Source: Phascolomyces articulosus
Lineage: Eukaryota; Mucoromycota; Mucoromycetes; Mucorales; Lichtheimiaceae
Length of the DNA stretch: 64,000 nucleotides
Direction: 5' to 3'
Assembly (NCBI GenBank): GCA_025677815.1
Contig: JAIXMP010000008.1
Coordinates: 496,001-560,000, forward strand
In this document: piece by piece, positions 1 to 16,885 of the stretch
Numbering within the stretch: position 1 is the stretch's first letter
Layout of the letters: each line of letters starts with the position of its first letter
The notes under the pieces: generated by a model
Databases searched by the model: none
Seen by the model: only the letters and a program-made list of their open reading frames with translations
Told to the model about the DNA's origin: nothing
Program-made: the position numbers and the translations under genes

Positions 1-1118
1 AGAGTCTCTAATGTTGATAACGCAAATTATTGAGTAAGCACAGGTATAATTATTATTACTATTAATTAAAAATTGAAATCTTATCATCTTGTTTTTAATG
101 AATTATCTTATTCTTTGGAAAAATAAATAAATATAAAAGTAGCATGCTCATGACTAAAAATTACTAAATATTAAACAAAATGGTTAAAAAAAAAGATTGA
201 CTAAACCTTAATATAATTTTCGTAGATCAAAATTAGGAATAATATTTATAATGGTCAGTAATAATATGTTCCAAATGCTTGAAAATTCACATAATTTCCG
301 AACTTTATTCCAGCATTCATACCAGGTTGTATAATGGCATAAAGTAAAATGTGATGAAGAGACTTTTCTTTTTTTATTATTTTCATGATGAATATATGTA
401 TTAAAAATAAAAAGTATCATAAACCGCGGTCAATATGCCATGTATATTATTATGTATCATCATGACGTTATTTTATAAAACTAATTCTCTCTCTCTCCCC
501 CCACACTTATCTCCTAAATAATAATAAAAAATTCCCCACACTACGTACTACGATGATATGTTATCAACTTGACTTCCCATCCATGCGACTATAGTCTACT
601 TCATGAGCCCCTCTCTCTCACACACACACGCATACACAAACATCATGATACACCAATCAATCTTCAGTTTCACACATGAGTGATCCTCTCTTTTTATAAA
701 AGGAGACTTTCTTGTCCAAAATGCCAAATATTCTATCATGGGAATATTCTCACAAGTTTTTGTTTTAGGAAAAAAAAAGAGTGCGATTTGAATTATCTTT
801 TTTTTTAAAAAAACAAGCCAATATATTATCCAATTGCCCAACCAACTAAAATGTTATATAAATACATAAAGATTCTCATGTGATCTATAACAAACCAAAA
901 AAAGAATCATTTGGAGTTGTGGGGTTGTAATGGCGGCGGCGGGGGGTAGGAGGAGGAAGAAAGGGAAATTTTCAAACGGGAAAGAAACTAGTTTTTTTTT
1001 TTGTTAAACGTCATTTTACAACCTTAACAAACAATGAAAAAATGGGGGCGTGGGAGAGTGTCAAAACAAGAAAAAAATTCTCCAAGCGGGGAAAAAAAAA
1101 AGTATATTATGGATTTTT
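1..1118. other. AT-rich region downstream of CYS3
   Basis: I see no gene here. The stretch holds poly-A and poly-T runs, a CT run followed by CA repeats near 610-635, and a G-rich patch near 930-950. The open frames in it are low-complexity and show no domain. The last tens of bases are the probable 3' untranslated region of the minus-strand gene ending at 1119. Confidence 0.6.
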
Positions 1119-2784
1119 TCAATAAGCGTTTTCCAGTGCATGTTTGAAATCAGCTAATAAATCTTCAATAGATTCTATCCCCACAGAAACCCGGATCAAT
1201 GTCTCGGTAATCCCGAGTGTATCTCTTAATGATTGTGACAAACGAGCATGACTTGTATAAGCAGGAGAAGATACCAAGGATTCTACACCACCTAAAGAGG
1301 TAGCGACTTTGACCAACGATAAATGTTGAAACAAAGCATTGACATTATTCAAATTGCCCTTGATAGTAAATGAAAGCATTCCACCAAACCCTTTTTGTTG
1401 TTTTGCGGCTAGGGTATGTTGTGGATGGGAGTTTAAACCAGGATAATGGACTTGCGTGACTTGAGGATGTTGAAGTAAATAATCCGCTAATCGAAACGCA
1501 TTTTGTTCATGGCGTTGCATACGGACTTCTAACGTCATTAATCCACGACGGGCTAAATAACATTCAAAGGGAGATGGGACTCCCCCCATAAAGTTTTGAA
1601 TGTATTGTAATTCTTGATGTAAATCAATTCGGTTGGTCGCAGCAACACCCATCAAAACATCTGTATGACCATTAATGAATTTAGTGACGGAATGCATCAC
1701 TATATCCGCACCTAATTGTAACGGGTTTTGGAAATAAGGAGTCATAAATGTATTATCCACAACTAAAAAGGCATCCTGTTCGTGGGTATATTTGGCTATC
1801 GCTTGGATATCATCAATACGTAATGTTGGATTACTAGGTGTTTCTATCCATACCAACTTGAACATTTTATATAGGGATACAGGGTGAGAAAATATTGTAT
1901 ATATATATGTCCCTACTACCATCACCTTCCTTCACCTTCCTTCACCCCCCCAAAATCACCAAACCAAACCCACTACTAATTGTGGTAATGATAAATAAAT
2001 AAATAAAAATACCTTGGTATTAGGCTTTAATAATTTAGTGAGATGAGAAGGTTCTCGTAAATCAATAATTGTTGTTTCGATCCCTTGTTTAATAGCTATC
2101 TTGGAAAATGCTTCATAAGTTCCTCCATAAATTGCATCGGATGCAATCAGATGGGAACCAGCAGGTAAGATACTAAGAATAGCAGTGATCACTGCAGTTC
2201 CAGAAGAAAATGCAGATGCATATTCAGCTCCTTCTAATGAAGCTATGGCTGTTTCAAATGCATTACGATTTGGATTTGCAGCGCGTGTATATTCATAACC
2301 CTAATAATATAAATGTGAGTGATGACTTTTTTTAAAAAAAAATATCATCTGCAACTTTTTTATGATGCATAAAATTAAACTAGTAAGTAGTAACAGTAGT
2401 GATAAAGAAGAAGAAGAAGAAATTATTTAATGCAAGATGCGTTGTAAAACCATCGCTCCTTTTAGACTACAGTAAGGATCTTCTTTTCCCCCATCATCTA
2501 CTAATATATATATAGAATGACAACATCTCTCTTCGTATATATATATATTATATTTTATAGATCCTTCTCCTCTTTATAATAATAATAATAATAATAAATA
2601 TATATATTACCTGATGAGCATTTGCAGAAGGTTGTGTGAAAGTTGTAGATAATGAAATAGGTGGTATGACGGCGCCTGTTGCAGGATCTGGATCTTGACC
2701 AGCATGAATGGCGCGTGTGCCGAAACCTTGAATAAGATTGTTATTTTGTTTATGATTGTTATTATTATTATTATTGTTAGTCAT
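1119..2784 (-). CDS. CYS3: Cystathionine gamma-lyase (PLP-dependent trans-sulfuration enzyme)
   Basis: Three exons in transcript order, 2784-2611, 2300-2013 and 1856-1119, join in phase 0 to give 399 residues, the usual length of the family. Family knowledge: the enzyme cleaves cystathionine to cysteine, 2-oxobutyrate and ammonia in the cytosol. Seen in sequence: the N-terminal segment GFGTRAIHAGQDPD followed by PISLSTTF, then GYEYTRAANPNRNAFE, the joined block NTKLVWIETPSNPTL, VVDNTF with the Asp that contacts the PLP ring nitrogen, and the PLP lysine in SVTKFINGHTDVLMG. The start at 2784 was preferred over an in-frame Met nine codons upstream because it begins the poly-Asn leader before the conserved core. 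Intron 1 is 310 bases, long for this window. Cystathionine gamma-synthase is the main alternative. The overall match to yeast Cys3 favours the lyase. Confidence 0.9.
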
Positions 2785-5013
2785 GATAATAATAAATAAT
2801 AAATAATCCAAAAAAAATAAGAGAAAGAGAGAGAGTTATTGCGTTCCGTATCAGGAAACAAAAAAAAAAAAGAGAGAAAATAAATAAAAAACCCTTTATT
2901 TTTTATTATACTATTATCATTCATGATAAAAAACGATTATCCCATCTCTCTAACTTATGACAAATGAATGTACATAGTAATGAAATTTTCTCTTTACCAC
3001 ACACCAGAATTGCGTCTTTTTTTTATTATTATTCATTGTATTGTATCACAAGATAAGTTGAAGTCGTAATAACCTACTAAAAATTCAATATCACACACAC
3101 ACAGGTAAAAAAGATTCACATATATTAGCCAAAAAAATAAAATCCCCATTTTTTTAAACTCGTGAGAAAAATAATACATAAATGTAACAAGATCCGAGGT
3201 ACATTGTTTATTTCAGGGTCGTCGTCCAGTCTCTTTTTATTTATATATATCAAAGCTTTTTATATAATAAAAAAAATCCCCACACGAAAATACTTTTTTT
3301 TTTACCCTGGTCATCATCCATCATCCCATTGTTTAATATAGTTTAAATCTAACTCAACTTTTTTTTTTGCTTTTTTATTTATATATATCATAAGATAACA
3401 CATATTTTAAACAACAACAACAAAAGAGGGAGGGAGGGAGGGAGAGGGAATTATTATTATATGTGGGTGGCGTATTATAAACAATCTTATCAGTCTCTCC
3501 CCCCCCCCACAACAACAAATCATAAAATTTGGGATTGCATGTATGTTGATCTGCAAATATAATAATAATAATAATTACACTGCGCCATCGGCATGATGAA
3601 TGTCGTAATAATAACCTTGTTTCGTTTTAATATCTATTATATAATTCTATCTTGTTTTCTTTTGGGAATGAATGAATTGAGTGAGTTGAGTGATAAATTT
3701 GTCTATCTAACATATTACACACACACACGTGGGATGAAATAAGTTTCGTCATACGACGATGATGAATATATATAAAAAAAAAGTGAGTGTGAGAGAAGAA
3801 GAAGAAAGGAAAAAAGAATAGGAGAAAATGGATAATGAGATTTTTTGGGTTTAAGGGGTGAGAGTTCAGAAACAGGTCTTGTTTTAAAGAGAAGTGTGTT
3901 TGGGGGTGGAGAGAGAGAGAGAGATATTTAGAAAGAAAGGGAGATTATATATTATATATAAAATAGAATAGAATAATGAAAAGCATGAATTTACGATTCT
4001 AATCTTCTTGACACAACCATGGGGTGTGAAATTTTATATATATATATTTTAAATTGAAAGGGGGGGGAGGAGGATCCTCAATCCCATCATTAAACAAGGA
4101 AGGTTTTTTTTTCTTTTTAATAATAAATAAATATATGTTTCCTAATCAAAATGGACGTGTCTATGGATTTATTTATTTATTTTTTTTTGGGGGGGAAGGG
4201 TGTGGGGAATGATTAGAAAAAAAGAAAGTGGTAGAAAAAGAGAAACAATCTAGTAATAAGTCGTAAGTACCTAATGAATGACTTTGGGAAAGTCGACCTG
4301 TCTATATACTTTTTTTTTTTACCATTGAAATTCACATTTAATGGTGAGATTTCTCTCACGGTGGTTTCCTTTTTCATGATTCCATATGTCAAAAAACAAC
4401 AACAACAACAATCAATTTTTTTTTATGTACAAAGAGGAAAAAAAAAAGATGTGATATTTATTTTTTATATATATATAAATTCAATGTGACACCTAATAAA
4501 GCAATTTTTTTTTTGGTCAAGGAGAGTAAGAAAGAAAGAAAAGAAAAAGATTCATACTATAAAGAAGCGTGTGTGTGTTTGTTTGTGTTTGTAATGGAAT
4601 GATGAATACTAATAATAATAATAATGATGATATGATGGGATGAAAGAAATGATCTGGGATTTTTTTTTATATATAAGTGTGTGTGTGTGTTTGAGAGAGA
4701 GATATTTGCACAATGAGAAAAGGAAGAAAGGAAGAGGGATTTTTTGCACAAAATAAAATAAAAAAAACGATGCTCTATACAATATGCTATGCATCTACTA
4801 CATAATTGAAACAAAAAAAAAAAGAAACAACAGCTCAAAAAGAAGAAATGAGAAAGAAGGAATAGTCAAATGAAATTTGTTTGATGAAAAATAATACGAA
4901 TAATAATAATAATAATAAAAGATGAAGGAAAGAATTGGATGGTATATAAATGTGTTTTTGAAAAAAATAATAATAAAATGATGTTTTTTTTACGTGAAAA
5001 GAATGATATATAA
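2785..5013. other. Long intergenic region between CYS3 and the CreA-like gene
   Basis: No supported gene. The stretch contains homopolymer runs, GGGA repeats near 3426-3445, GA and CA microsatellites and scattered TA repeats. It is the upstream region of CYS3 and the downstream region of the zinc-finger gene. One CACGTG palindrome lies at 3726-3731. This is the Cbf1-type E-box used by sulfur genes in yeasts, but it is about 940 bases upstream of the CYS3 start, so its relevance is speculative. Small open frames here are low-complexity. Confidence 0.55.
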
Positions 5014-5787
5014 TTAGAATGGAAAAATGGAATGAATGGAGGGTAATGCTGAAGAAGAAGAAGGTTGTTGATTGTGTTGCATCATGATAGGAGGTAATAT
5101 ACGTGCACGAGGTGGTCGATCCAACAATTCCATTAAACTACTACTACTGTTGTTGTTGTTATTGTTGTTTTTATTATTATTCTTGTTAGAATGACGAGAA
5201 CAATTATCCATCCATTGTAATGATCGTGTAGTTAAAGTAGGTGAATTATCAGGTGTATTCACCAATTCCGAATCAGAATCAGAATGTGGATGATCAAATG
5301 TATTTGAACCTGTAGATAAAGCAGGAGAAGGGGGGGAAGAAGCTGATGATACTACAATGGAAGAAGATAATGGTACTACTGATGGACGTTGTTGTTGTTG
5401 TTGTTGTTGTTTCATGATAGCTGTTGCTACTGTAGTATGTACAATTCTTTGTTGAGAAGATTGTTGTTTTGTTACTTTGGCACGTCGACGATTAGGTGAA
5501 GTATGAATTCTGACATGACGAGTTAATTCATCTGAACGTGAAAATCGTTTTTCACATCCAGGAAATGTACATTGATGTGGCTTTTCACCTGTATGTGTAC
5601 GAATATGTCTGGTTTGATGTTCCAATCGATAAAATGATTTTGGACACATGGGACACTTGTAAGGACGTGGAATAGTTGACTTGTCTACTGCTGTTGCAGC
5701 AATGGTTCGTTTTTGTTGTTGTTGTTGTATCATGGAAGATGAAGTAGCTAAACTCATTAAACTAGAAGCTGCTTGATAGGCTGCCAT
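5014..5787 (-). CDS. creA: CreA/Mig1-type C2H2 zinc-finger carbon catabolite repressor
   Basis: A single exon encodes 257 residues. Two adjacent C2H2 fingers lie at about residues 42-100. The first is [20 protein letters not shown], then a TGEKP linker, and the second contains [19 protein letters not shown]. The finger contact residues RLEHQTRH and RSDELTRH are those of Aspergillus CreA and yeast Mig1, which bind GC-rich SYGGRG sites and repress genes for alternative carbon sources in glucose. A basic PNRRRAK segment follows the second finger. The rest is low-complexity: poly-Gln near residues 19-25 and 120s, a Ser-rich centre and a poly-Asn tract before a C-terminal hydrophobic end. The protein is much shorter than ascomycete CreA (about 400 residues). 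The start at 5787 is the only Met upstream of the fingers before the low-complexity 5' region. Confidence 0.88.
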   Translation of the reverse strand: MAAYQAASSLMSLATSSSMIQQQQQKRTIAATAVDKSTIPRPYKCPMCPKSFYRLEHQTRHIRTHTGEKPHQCTFPGCEKRFSRSDELTRHVRIHTSPNRRRAKVTKQQSSQQRIVHTTVATAIMKQQQQQQQRPSVVPLSSSIVVSSASSPPSPALSTGSNTFDHPHSDSDSELVNTPDNSPTLTTRSLQWMDNCSRHSNKNNNKNNNNNNNSSSSLMELLDRPPRARILPPIMMQHNQQPSSSSALPSIHSIFPF

Positions 5788-8537
5788 TTTATAATAGAAT
5801 GAGAAAGTAGAGTTGTGGGGGAGGGAGAGAGAAAGAGATTAAATAGTTTGATTTGAATAAGATGAAAAATGAAAAGAAAAAAAAAAAAAGACAAAAAGGT
5901 GAAAAAAGTTGACTGATATTTATAGTCGGGGTGAAAAGTTTGAGTGGGGGTCAAAGCGGCTATTTTCCCTTTTAGGATCGGATGGAGTTGGATGATGGGT
6001 AAAGAGATAGCAAGGGAAAAATAAAATAAGGGATTTTTTTTTTGCAGTGTGAGAGTATAATAATAATATATAAACAAAGGAAGGGTTGAAGGGGGGAGAC
6101 AAAGATGCATTGTAACTTTTTTTTTTCTTTTGGGGGGTTGGAGGGGAGAGGGGGGGATTGAGAGGGAAAGTGGGGGGAAAAGGGAGGGAAGAAGAGGGAG
6201 AGAGAGAGAGAGAGGCGGACCTGGACATTCGGGAAACAACCTATAATAATAATAATAATAATAATTCATCAGATAACCTCAAAAGGGAAATCCCTTGCCA
6301 AATAGTCATTTTTTTTCTCTATATAATTATTATTGACTATTATAATTTGACTGACTGACTAACTGACTCTAAAGGTTATATATATATTCACACGTTCACT
6401 TAAATATGTTTTTCTTTAGAATAATAGAGATCATCCTTTATACATACAATATAGTCAATGGATGATTGAAGAATAAAAAAAAAAGTAAATATAGAAATAA
6501 TGCAGGGGAGAAAGAAGAACTTCTTGCTCATTCAAATGCATCTAGACAAAAAAAAAATCATGTCCTCTTTTTATTATTATAATTCATCGGGTTGTAGTAT
6601 TATAATAATATACTTACAACCCCCTCCCCTCTCCACCACCCCCAAACTCCTGTGTGGGGTAATTCCAGATCAACAAGTCCGGTTATAGCAATTCCGCTTT
6701 CTTTATTTTACTTTTTTATTATTGTAAATTTTTTTTTTTATGATCTATTCCCAATAAGACACAAATAGCTATTTTATTTTATTTTATTTTTCATTTCTAA
6801 TATATCATCACATTTAATGCATCCATTCACCCTATTTAAACATCTTTATATATATATATATGTATAGACCAATGAAGTGTGAGAGAATAAACATTGATAG
6901 ATTCAGTTTTTACGATTACTTATCACACATATATCACATGAAAATCACTTTATATATATATAAAAGTCTGTGTCTCGTAATTATATATTATAAAAAAAGA
7001 AAACCCTTATCCGTGCGTTATGTATATATACTTCTTTTTCTACTATCTAAACAATACCTATCTATTATTTATCATGAAATATTATTCTCCTTGTTCCTCT
7101 CCCCCCCCTCTCATCTTATACGCTGAGCACATGTAATAAAATATATTTAAAAGCAAAAAACAACAACAATATCATCATCATCATCATCATCATCATCGTC
7201 ATTAGGAGATTATATATATATTAGTTGGGGGGAGAAGAAAGAAGAAGAAAAAAAAATGTCTTAAGGGGAATGAGATATAATAATATATAAAGGAAAGGGG
7301 GGAGAGAAGAAGAAGAAAAAAAGAAAGGGATTGGATGAATGAGAGAGACACACCAACCTATAATCTATCTATCTCTATCTCTTCTTGAATGACCTGCAGC
7401 GATCGCTATTAGTTCAATCAGTCTCTCATTTTCACACACTCACACACATAACACACATTTTTCTCCATACATTTTTGTAATACTTGGATTTTTTTTTTGC
7501 ATAATGAATTATATAGATCCATGATGATAATAGAGTTTTTCACTCTAATAGAATGAATGATTGATGTACACGTGAAATGAAGTAGAAGTAAGAGGTTATT
7601 CTCTCCCTTCTCCTACTCATTCTCCCCCTCTCTCTCTTCCTCCTCCTTCCTAATAATAATAATCAATAATCAATAATAAATATATCATCTCTCTCTCTCC
7701 TTATATATTCTCCCCTTCTCTTTTCAATCATGATGTAACGTTTTTCTATATTTTTGGGAATTTTTTTGTGGGTGTGTTTTTCATATGCTGTTGAGCTGTC
7801 GTCTTTTTTTTTTTTGCGATTCAACTCCGCCTTTTTTTGACCCACGTTGCTACTTGAATGCTTCAAAATAAAAAACCTTTTTTTTATACATCACCTGTAT
7901 ATTTATTTTTTTTCTCTCCGGTCATTTACCATTTTCTTTTTTTGGGGGGAGGGGAAGGGAAGAAAGAATAATCCATTGTTACTTATCTATTTGGGGGAGA
8001 GAGAGAGAGAGAGAGAGAGAGAGGGATAAAGGGAAAATGATACGCGTTTATGATATATATTTTTCCCTTGGCAAAAAAAAAAAAATAAGTAGGACGGGAA
8101 ATGATTCTTTCATAATCAAACTTTAAAAAAAAACTATCGGTAAGAATTATATATAATGTAAACTTTGTATTTCCCGTCGCAATCGTTGTCAAATCATCAT
8201 CTTTATGCCAAAAGTAGAATCATGAAAAGAAATGGGATGATAAACATGTGTATTTCTGTTTGAACCTGTTATAAATGTATGTGTGTATGTGAATGACAAA
8301 AAAGTCACACGAACCCGTATTGTTGCGTAAGCGAATCCATCTTTTCCCAGTATATTACTTTTTTCCCCCTTGAGTGATTTATCTACAACTATACTTTATT
8401 ACAACTCACTTTATTATTATTATTACCTATTCTATTATTATATAGAGTCAACTCACTGACTATACTTATATCACAGAAAAAAAAAAACTCCTAATCATAC
8501 CCTTCTCCTCTCCCCCCCCAAAAAAAATAAAAATAAA
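5788..8537. other. Divergent 2.75-kb intergenic region between creA and ATG7
   Basis: I see no gene. It is the shared upstream region of two divergent genes. It has strong strand-asymmetric low complexity: G/GA-rich plus-strand tracts at 5810-6230, a CAT repeat at about 7171-7198, GA repeats at 7995-8023 and CT-rich tracts at 7595-7720. A perfect 10-base palindrome AGCGATCGCT sits at 7398-7407, unusual in such AT-rich sequence. The open frames found here are repeats of one or two residues and are not coding. Confidence 0.55.
7995..8023. repeat. (GA)n microsatellite
   Basis: An uninterrupted GA dinucleotide run lies about 500 bases upstream of the ATG7 start codon. It is a simple repeat with no gene content. 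Confidence 0.9.
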
Positions 8538-8857
8538 ATGGCAACATCATCTATATTACAATTCACTCCCTTTGCATCATCTGTCGATGCAGCATTTTGG
8601 CAAGAATTAGCCAACAAGAAATTAAATGTATTGAAATTATCAGAAGCAAGTCAGCCTGTTTATGCCTACTATGCAACTGGCCACTCACAACAAACTCACC
8701 CGCCCTTTCCCGACACAGCTAATACTACTTCTTCTACTACTACTCCTACTACTACTACCATTATGCCAACCCGAATTTGTGTCCCCGCTCAGGGGTTGGA
8801 TACCAACGATGATACCAGGTAATATCCAATTTCATTAACACTTATCCGACTTTAGGG

Positions 8858-8892
<35 letters not shown>

Positions 8893-10571
8893 TGAATATA
8901 AGTCCTAAATCATATATAATTCAGACCACCTTTTACATTTCGAGTCAATGGTACTCTTTTAAATACAAATACATTAGAAGATTTTAAAAAGTTGGATAAG
9001 AATCAATTATTTCAACAACATACTGTCAAGGTGAATCTTTTTTTTTTATCTATCTAGATAAATATTATCTTATAAAAAGAAAAATATAGACGACTAATTG
9101 ACATAAAAAGATATGGGAAGCCATTCAAAATGAAGATGCTTTGGATCATCCAAATATTTTATCCGATTTTTTATTACTTACATTTGCAGATTTAAAAAAA
9201 TATAAATTTTATTATTGGTTTGCATTTCCAGCATTGATGCCACAAGAACCATGGTTACAAATAAAACCTATGGATTCGATTGGAAATGTGTTTAGTTCCA
9301 TGGAGGTAACAATCGATCTATCTTTTTTTATTATTATTAATATTATGTTTATCAACAAGAGAAAGGTTTTTTTTATAGATGACAGCTTTGGCCAATGCTT
9401 ATCAAGCAGCGGATCGTCCACCTTCCTTTTTACTCAGACGTAAAAAACCAAATACAGTATTATTCGGTCAATTACGTGATTGGGATGAATTTTTTACAAA
9501 TGAACAAGATGAGGTTAGTTTTTTTTTTAAAAAAAAACAATGAATAAAAGTCAAAAGGGAGGCTTCTTTTTTTTTAAGGAGGTGTGATTGTTTATCATCC
9601 CATCAAAACCAGTTTTTGTGTTTTCATTATGTATAATTTTTTTTTTTCTAAATGAATCTTTCTCCTTCTCCCCCCCAAAAAAAATATCTATTTTATTTTT
9701 TTTTCAAATATACATCAACAACAAAAACAACAACGGACGACAACGAAAATTATGATAAATTAGTTTTGGGTAGGATTTGCTGATCCTTCTCATTCAGAAA
9801 CAAACCCAGGCTGGCCATTACGGAATTTGCTTGCATTATTGCATGAAAAACATGGTATCCGTAAATTAAATATAATGTGTTACCGTGAAATGCCAGGAAA
9901 GGTTAATTTGATTGATGCTTCAAAACTTCTGGTCGCCGAATTGCCACCTACTTGTCACTATTCAAGTAAGTTTTATTCATGCAAAAAAAAATACATGGAT
10001 AAGTTGTATAACATATATGCATTATATCTATTCACCCCACACATACACACTCATTGATTTTCTCTTTTTCCTCTCCCCTCCTTTCCCCTCCCCCCCAAAA
10101 AAAAACAAAAACAAAAACTTAATAATGCAACAAATCTAGAACCACCGAAATCAGTCGGATGGGAAAGGAATGCACAAGCTAAACTTGCGCCAAGAATGGC
10201 CGATCTGGGACCATTAATGGATCCTATAAGGTAAAGAATAATAGAAAGACACACACACTCTCTATAGATATATGTATAATAAAAAAAAGAACCCACTTCA
10301 CCCACACACATTTATCTATATTTAGATTGGCAGATACTGCAGTTGATTTAAACCTGAAATTGATGCGGTGGCGGGTAATGCCGGACTTGGACCTAGATAA
10401 AGTGAAACATACCAAATGTTTATTATTAGGTGCAGGGACATTAGGATGTTATGTTGCGCGCTGTTTATTGGCAAGTAGATTTTTTATTTTATTTTATGAA
10501 ATGAAGGGGGGTTTAACGTGAGGCTTTGTTCACAATAAGTGGGGTTGAAAAAAAAAGTAGGAGACAAGAAG

Positions 10572-10612
<41 letters not shown>

Positions 10613-12168
10613 ATGAAATTATATTTTGATGATGATGATGATGTATATATATGTATGTACGTATGTGTGTGTATGTGTGTGGGGTCTACTGTTTATTAGG
10701 AGAAAAATATATATATACAAGATTCAGGGGAAACATGATATTTGGTTAAGAAGGAGGAGGAGGAGATACGTTGGGGGGGAGAATATATAAAGTATCTAAT
10801 AATAATAATAATAATAAAAAATGAAAGGAGTTGTATGATCCTAATAATGATTATTATATAGGGATGGGGTGTTCGTCATATTACTTTTGTTGATAATGGT
10901 CGTGTTTCTTTCAGTAATCCTGTTCGACAACCCCTTTACACTTTTCAAGATTGTATTCAAGGTGGAAAACCAAAAGCTGAAGCGGCTGCGCAAAGTCTTT
11001 TAGAAATACAACCTACAGTGGTAAAGTTGAATCATTTCTTTAATTACATCATATCACAACTTTTTCTCCTTATTCTAAATATGTTTTTTTTTTAAAAAAA
11101 ATGATTTAGAATGCAAAAGGATATGATATATCGATACCTATGCCAGGTCATGTCGCCTTATCTTCTGATGAACAACTTTTAAAAGACATTGAACAATTGA
11201 CAGCATTGATTCAATCCCATGATGTGATTTATCTATTGACAGATAGTCGAGAAAGTCGATGGTTTCCTACATTATTGGCCACTCTTTCTAACAAATTAGT
11301 CATCAATGCAGCTCTTGGATTTGATACTTATTTAGTGATGCGACATGGTGCTCGTCATGGTTCTTTAGGTTGTTATTTTTGTAATGATATTGTGGCCCCT
11401 GCGGATGTAAGTAATGAGAGTGAGGGGAATATATTTATATATCCCAATTTCAATTCGAGTGTATTTTTTTAATGCAAGACTGAAAAATATATAATATTTT
11501 TTTTATTAGTCCTTGACAGATCGTACATTGGATCAACAATGCACTGTGACTAGACCTGGATTAGCAGCGATTGCTGGAGCACTTGGTGTAGAATTAATGG
11601 TGTCTGTGCTTCAACATGCAGATGGGTAAAGTTTTTTTTTAATACCTATCTGGTTTTTTGAGTTGGATTCCGAATATATCTATATATTATATATATGGGG
11701 TAAAGTATAGAAACTTACACAATGATCCTAAAATTTAGAATGGAAGCGGCTGCATCCGACAGTGATTGTGTTTTGGGCCGCGTTCCTCATCAAGTCCGCG
11801 GATTTCTCGGTCAATTTCACAATATGCTTATTGTAGGACAAAGTTACGCCAATTGTACGGGTTGTTCTGAAAAGGTAATTTATTTCGCGTGGCAAAATAG
11901 ACCATTCAAAACGATCAATATATATATATATATATAATATTGGGGGTGGGGTAGAGAAGAGAGAGAAGGAGAAAGAAGAATTATGGTGTATGACTCATCT
12001 TAAGAATATAATTTTTAGGTGATAGAAGCTTATCAACAAGATCCATTACAATTTATAAAGAAAATTCTTCATGATCCAGAACATCTTGAACAAGTATCAG
12101 GAATTGCTCAAATGAAAGCAGAAAGTGAAGCTTTATTGGATCAAGATTGGGAAGAAGATGATTTTTAA
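8538..12168 (+). CDS. ATG7: Autophagy E1-like enzyme Atg7
   Basis: Twelve exons: 8538-8818, 8925-9030, 9111-9305, 9379-9513, 9764-9965, 10140-10230, 10326-10470, 10862-11020, 11110-11406, 11510-11625, 11739-11874 and 12019-12168, giving 670 residues, the family length. Atg7 adenylates the ubiquitin-like proteins Atg8 and Atg12 in the cytosol and passes them to Atg3 and Atg10. Seen: the N-terminal Atg7 domain ([12 protein letters not shown]), the nucleotide loop GAGTLG at residues 372-377, then [20 protein letters not shown], zinc-ligand pairs GCYFC and NCTGC, and the catalytic cysteine at residue 548 in [11 protein letters not shown]. The acidic C-terminal tail ends DWEEDDF. The intron after exon 7 must start with GCAAGT to keep the frame, so it is a GC-AG intron. 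The junction of exons 5 and 6 is the least certain. Confidence 0.93.
10575..10608. repeat. (GA)n microsatellite inside ATG7 intron 7
   Basis: A GA repeat of about 17 units lies in the longest intron of ATG7 (10471-10861), followed by GAT and GT/AT repeats. Confidence 0.9.
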
Positions 12169-12674
12169 ATGGTGAATTTTTTTTAGCTATCTTTATTTTT
12201 TATGCTTATTTTTTTTTTTTTTTTCATCCCGGAATATTTTCTTTTTTTGTCCACTTTATTTTTTTTGGGGGAGGGGAGGTTGGGAAGGAGAGAGAAGGAA
12301 ATGCACCGTTCCAAAAACAAAAACAAACAACATAAAAAAAAATGGTTCTCTCCCTTTCTTTCTTTTCAGTGGTTTTTTTCCCCACTTTGACCCATTAATA
12401 TACCTCCCCCCAAAATACATTTTGCTATTGTTGTTGCACGACATTCCCGGGCGATCTTTTCTTAAACAACTCATGCCGATAATAATAAAAAAAGGGACTG
12501 CGGTTTTTTTAAACCTTGTTTTTTATATTTTAAAAAAGACAAGCATTTTATACCTGATAAAGAAGTGATTAAGTATTATTATAAAGAGCTTATCGTCTTC
12601 TTTTTTTTCTTTTTTCTTCCTATCTAATTCTACTTAAAAAAAACGTGGTCGAACTATCAATAATAACTTTAACT

Positions 12675-12712
<38 letters not shown>

Positions 12713-13367
12713 AGTGTGGTGTTATCTACTTTTATAAAAAGTTGGTTAATGGATGATACGGTTTGATCTCTCACCTATCATTTTATCAAACAATTAGCTA
12801 ATATATTTCTATAGAATCAAACAAAACTCTCACAATCCATCATGAAAAAAAAAAAAGAAAGAGACTCCCACCATCACGTACATGATATTCTAATAATCAG
12901 ATATGTCAATTATTTTTAGTGGGAAATCATTGTAAATTTCTCTATTGAATCATGTATAACATTATATAATCAAAGCAAGAAATTTCTCGTATCACATAAA
13001 AATTCGCCATCAAGGTGTTGTCGTCCCATAGATCCGCTCAAAACATCCAATAATTGCATGAGAAAATATAAAATAAGTCAAGTTTAAAATACGTAAGCAG
13101 AAAAAAAAAAGAAGACTTGTTTAAATAAATAATAGAAAAAAAAAATGCAGGAAAAAAAAGATTATGATACATTTTTGTTTTTTTTTTGTTTTTTTTTCGG
13201 AAAGTGAGAGAGTGAGTATAATGTGTTTCGTGTATAATATGAAATATAGGATGAAGTTGATGATAAATTTATAAAAAAAAAGGGTTTTTGAATGTATATA
13301 TATGTTATAGTATAATGACAGATCATGCTTAAAAAAAGTAATGGGTAAAATAAAAAAAAGGAAAAGA
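12169..13367. other. Convergent intergenic region between ATG7 and SPB1
   Basis: No gene seen. The two flanking genes end towards each other, so this holds both 3' untranslated regions. It contains long T runs, a TA repeat at about 12677-12708 and no plausible coding frame. The open frames of 60-100 codons here are Phe/Lys/Ile-rich translations of homopolymers. Confidence 0.6.
12677..12708. repeat. (TA)n microsatellite
   Basis: An almost perfect TA dinucleotide run lies between two convergent genes. Confidence 0.85.

Positions 13368-16885
<3,518 letters not shown>

Noticed and set aside
5757..6269. 170-codon minus-strand open frame upstream of creA
   Set aside because: It is Ser/Pro/Leu/Phe low complexity generated by the G-rich plus-strand tract and overlaps the creA start in another frame.
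10475..10476. GT donor at 10475 for ATG7 exon 7
   Set aside because: It shifts the frame of the highly conserved [11 protein letters not shown] block, so the GCAAGT donor four bases earlier is preferred.
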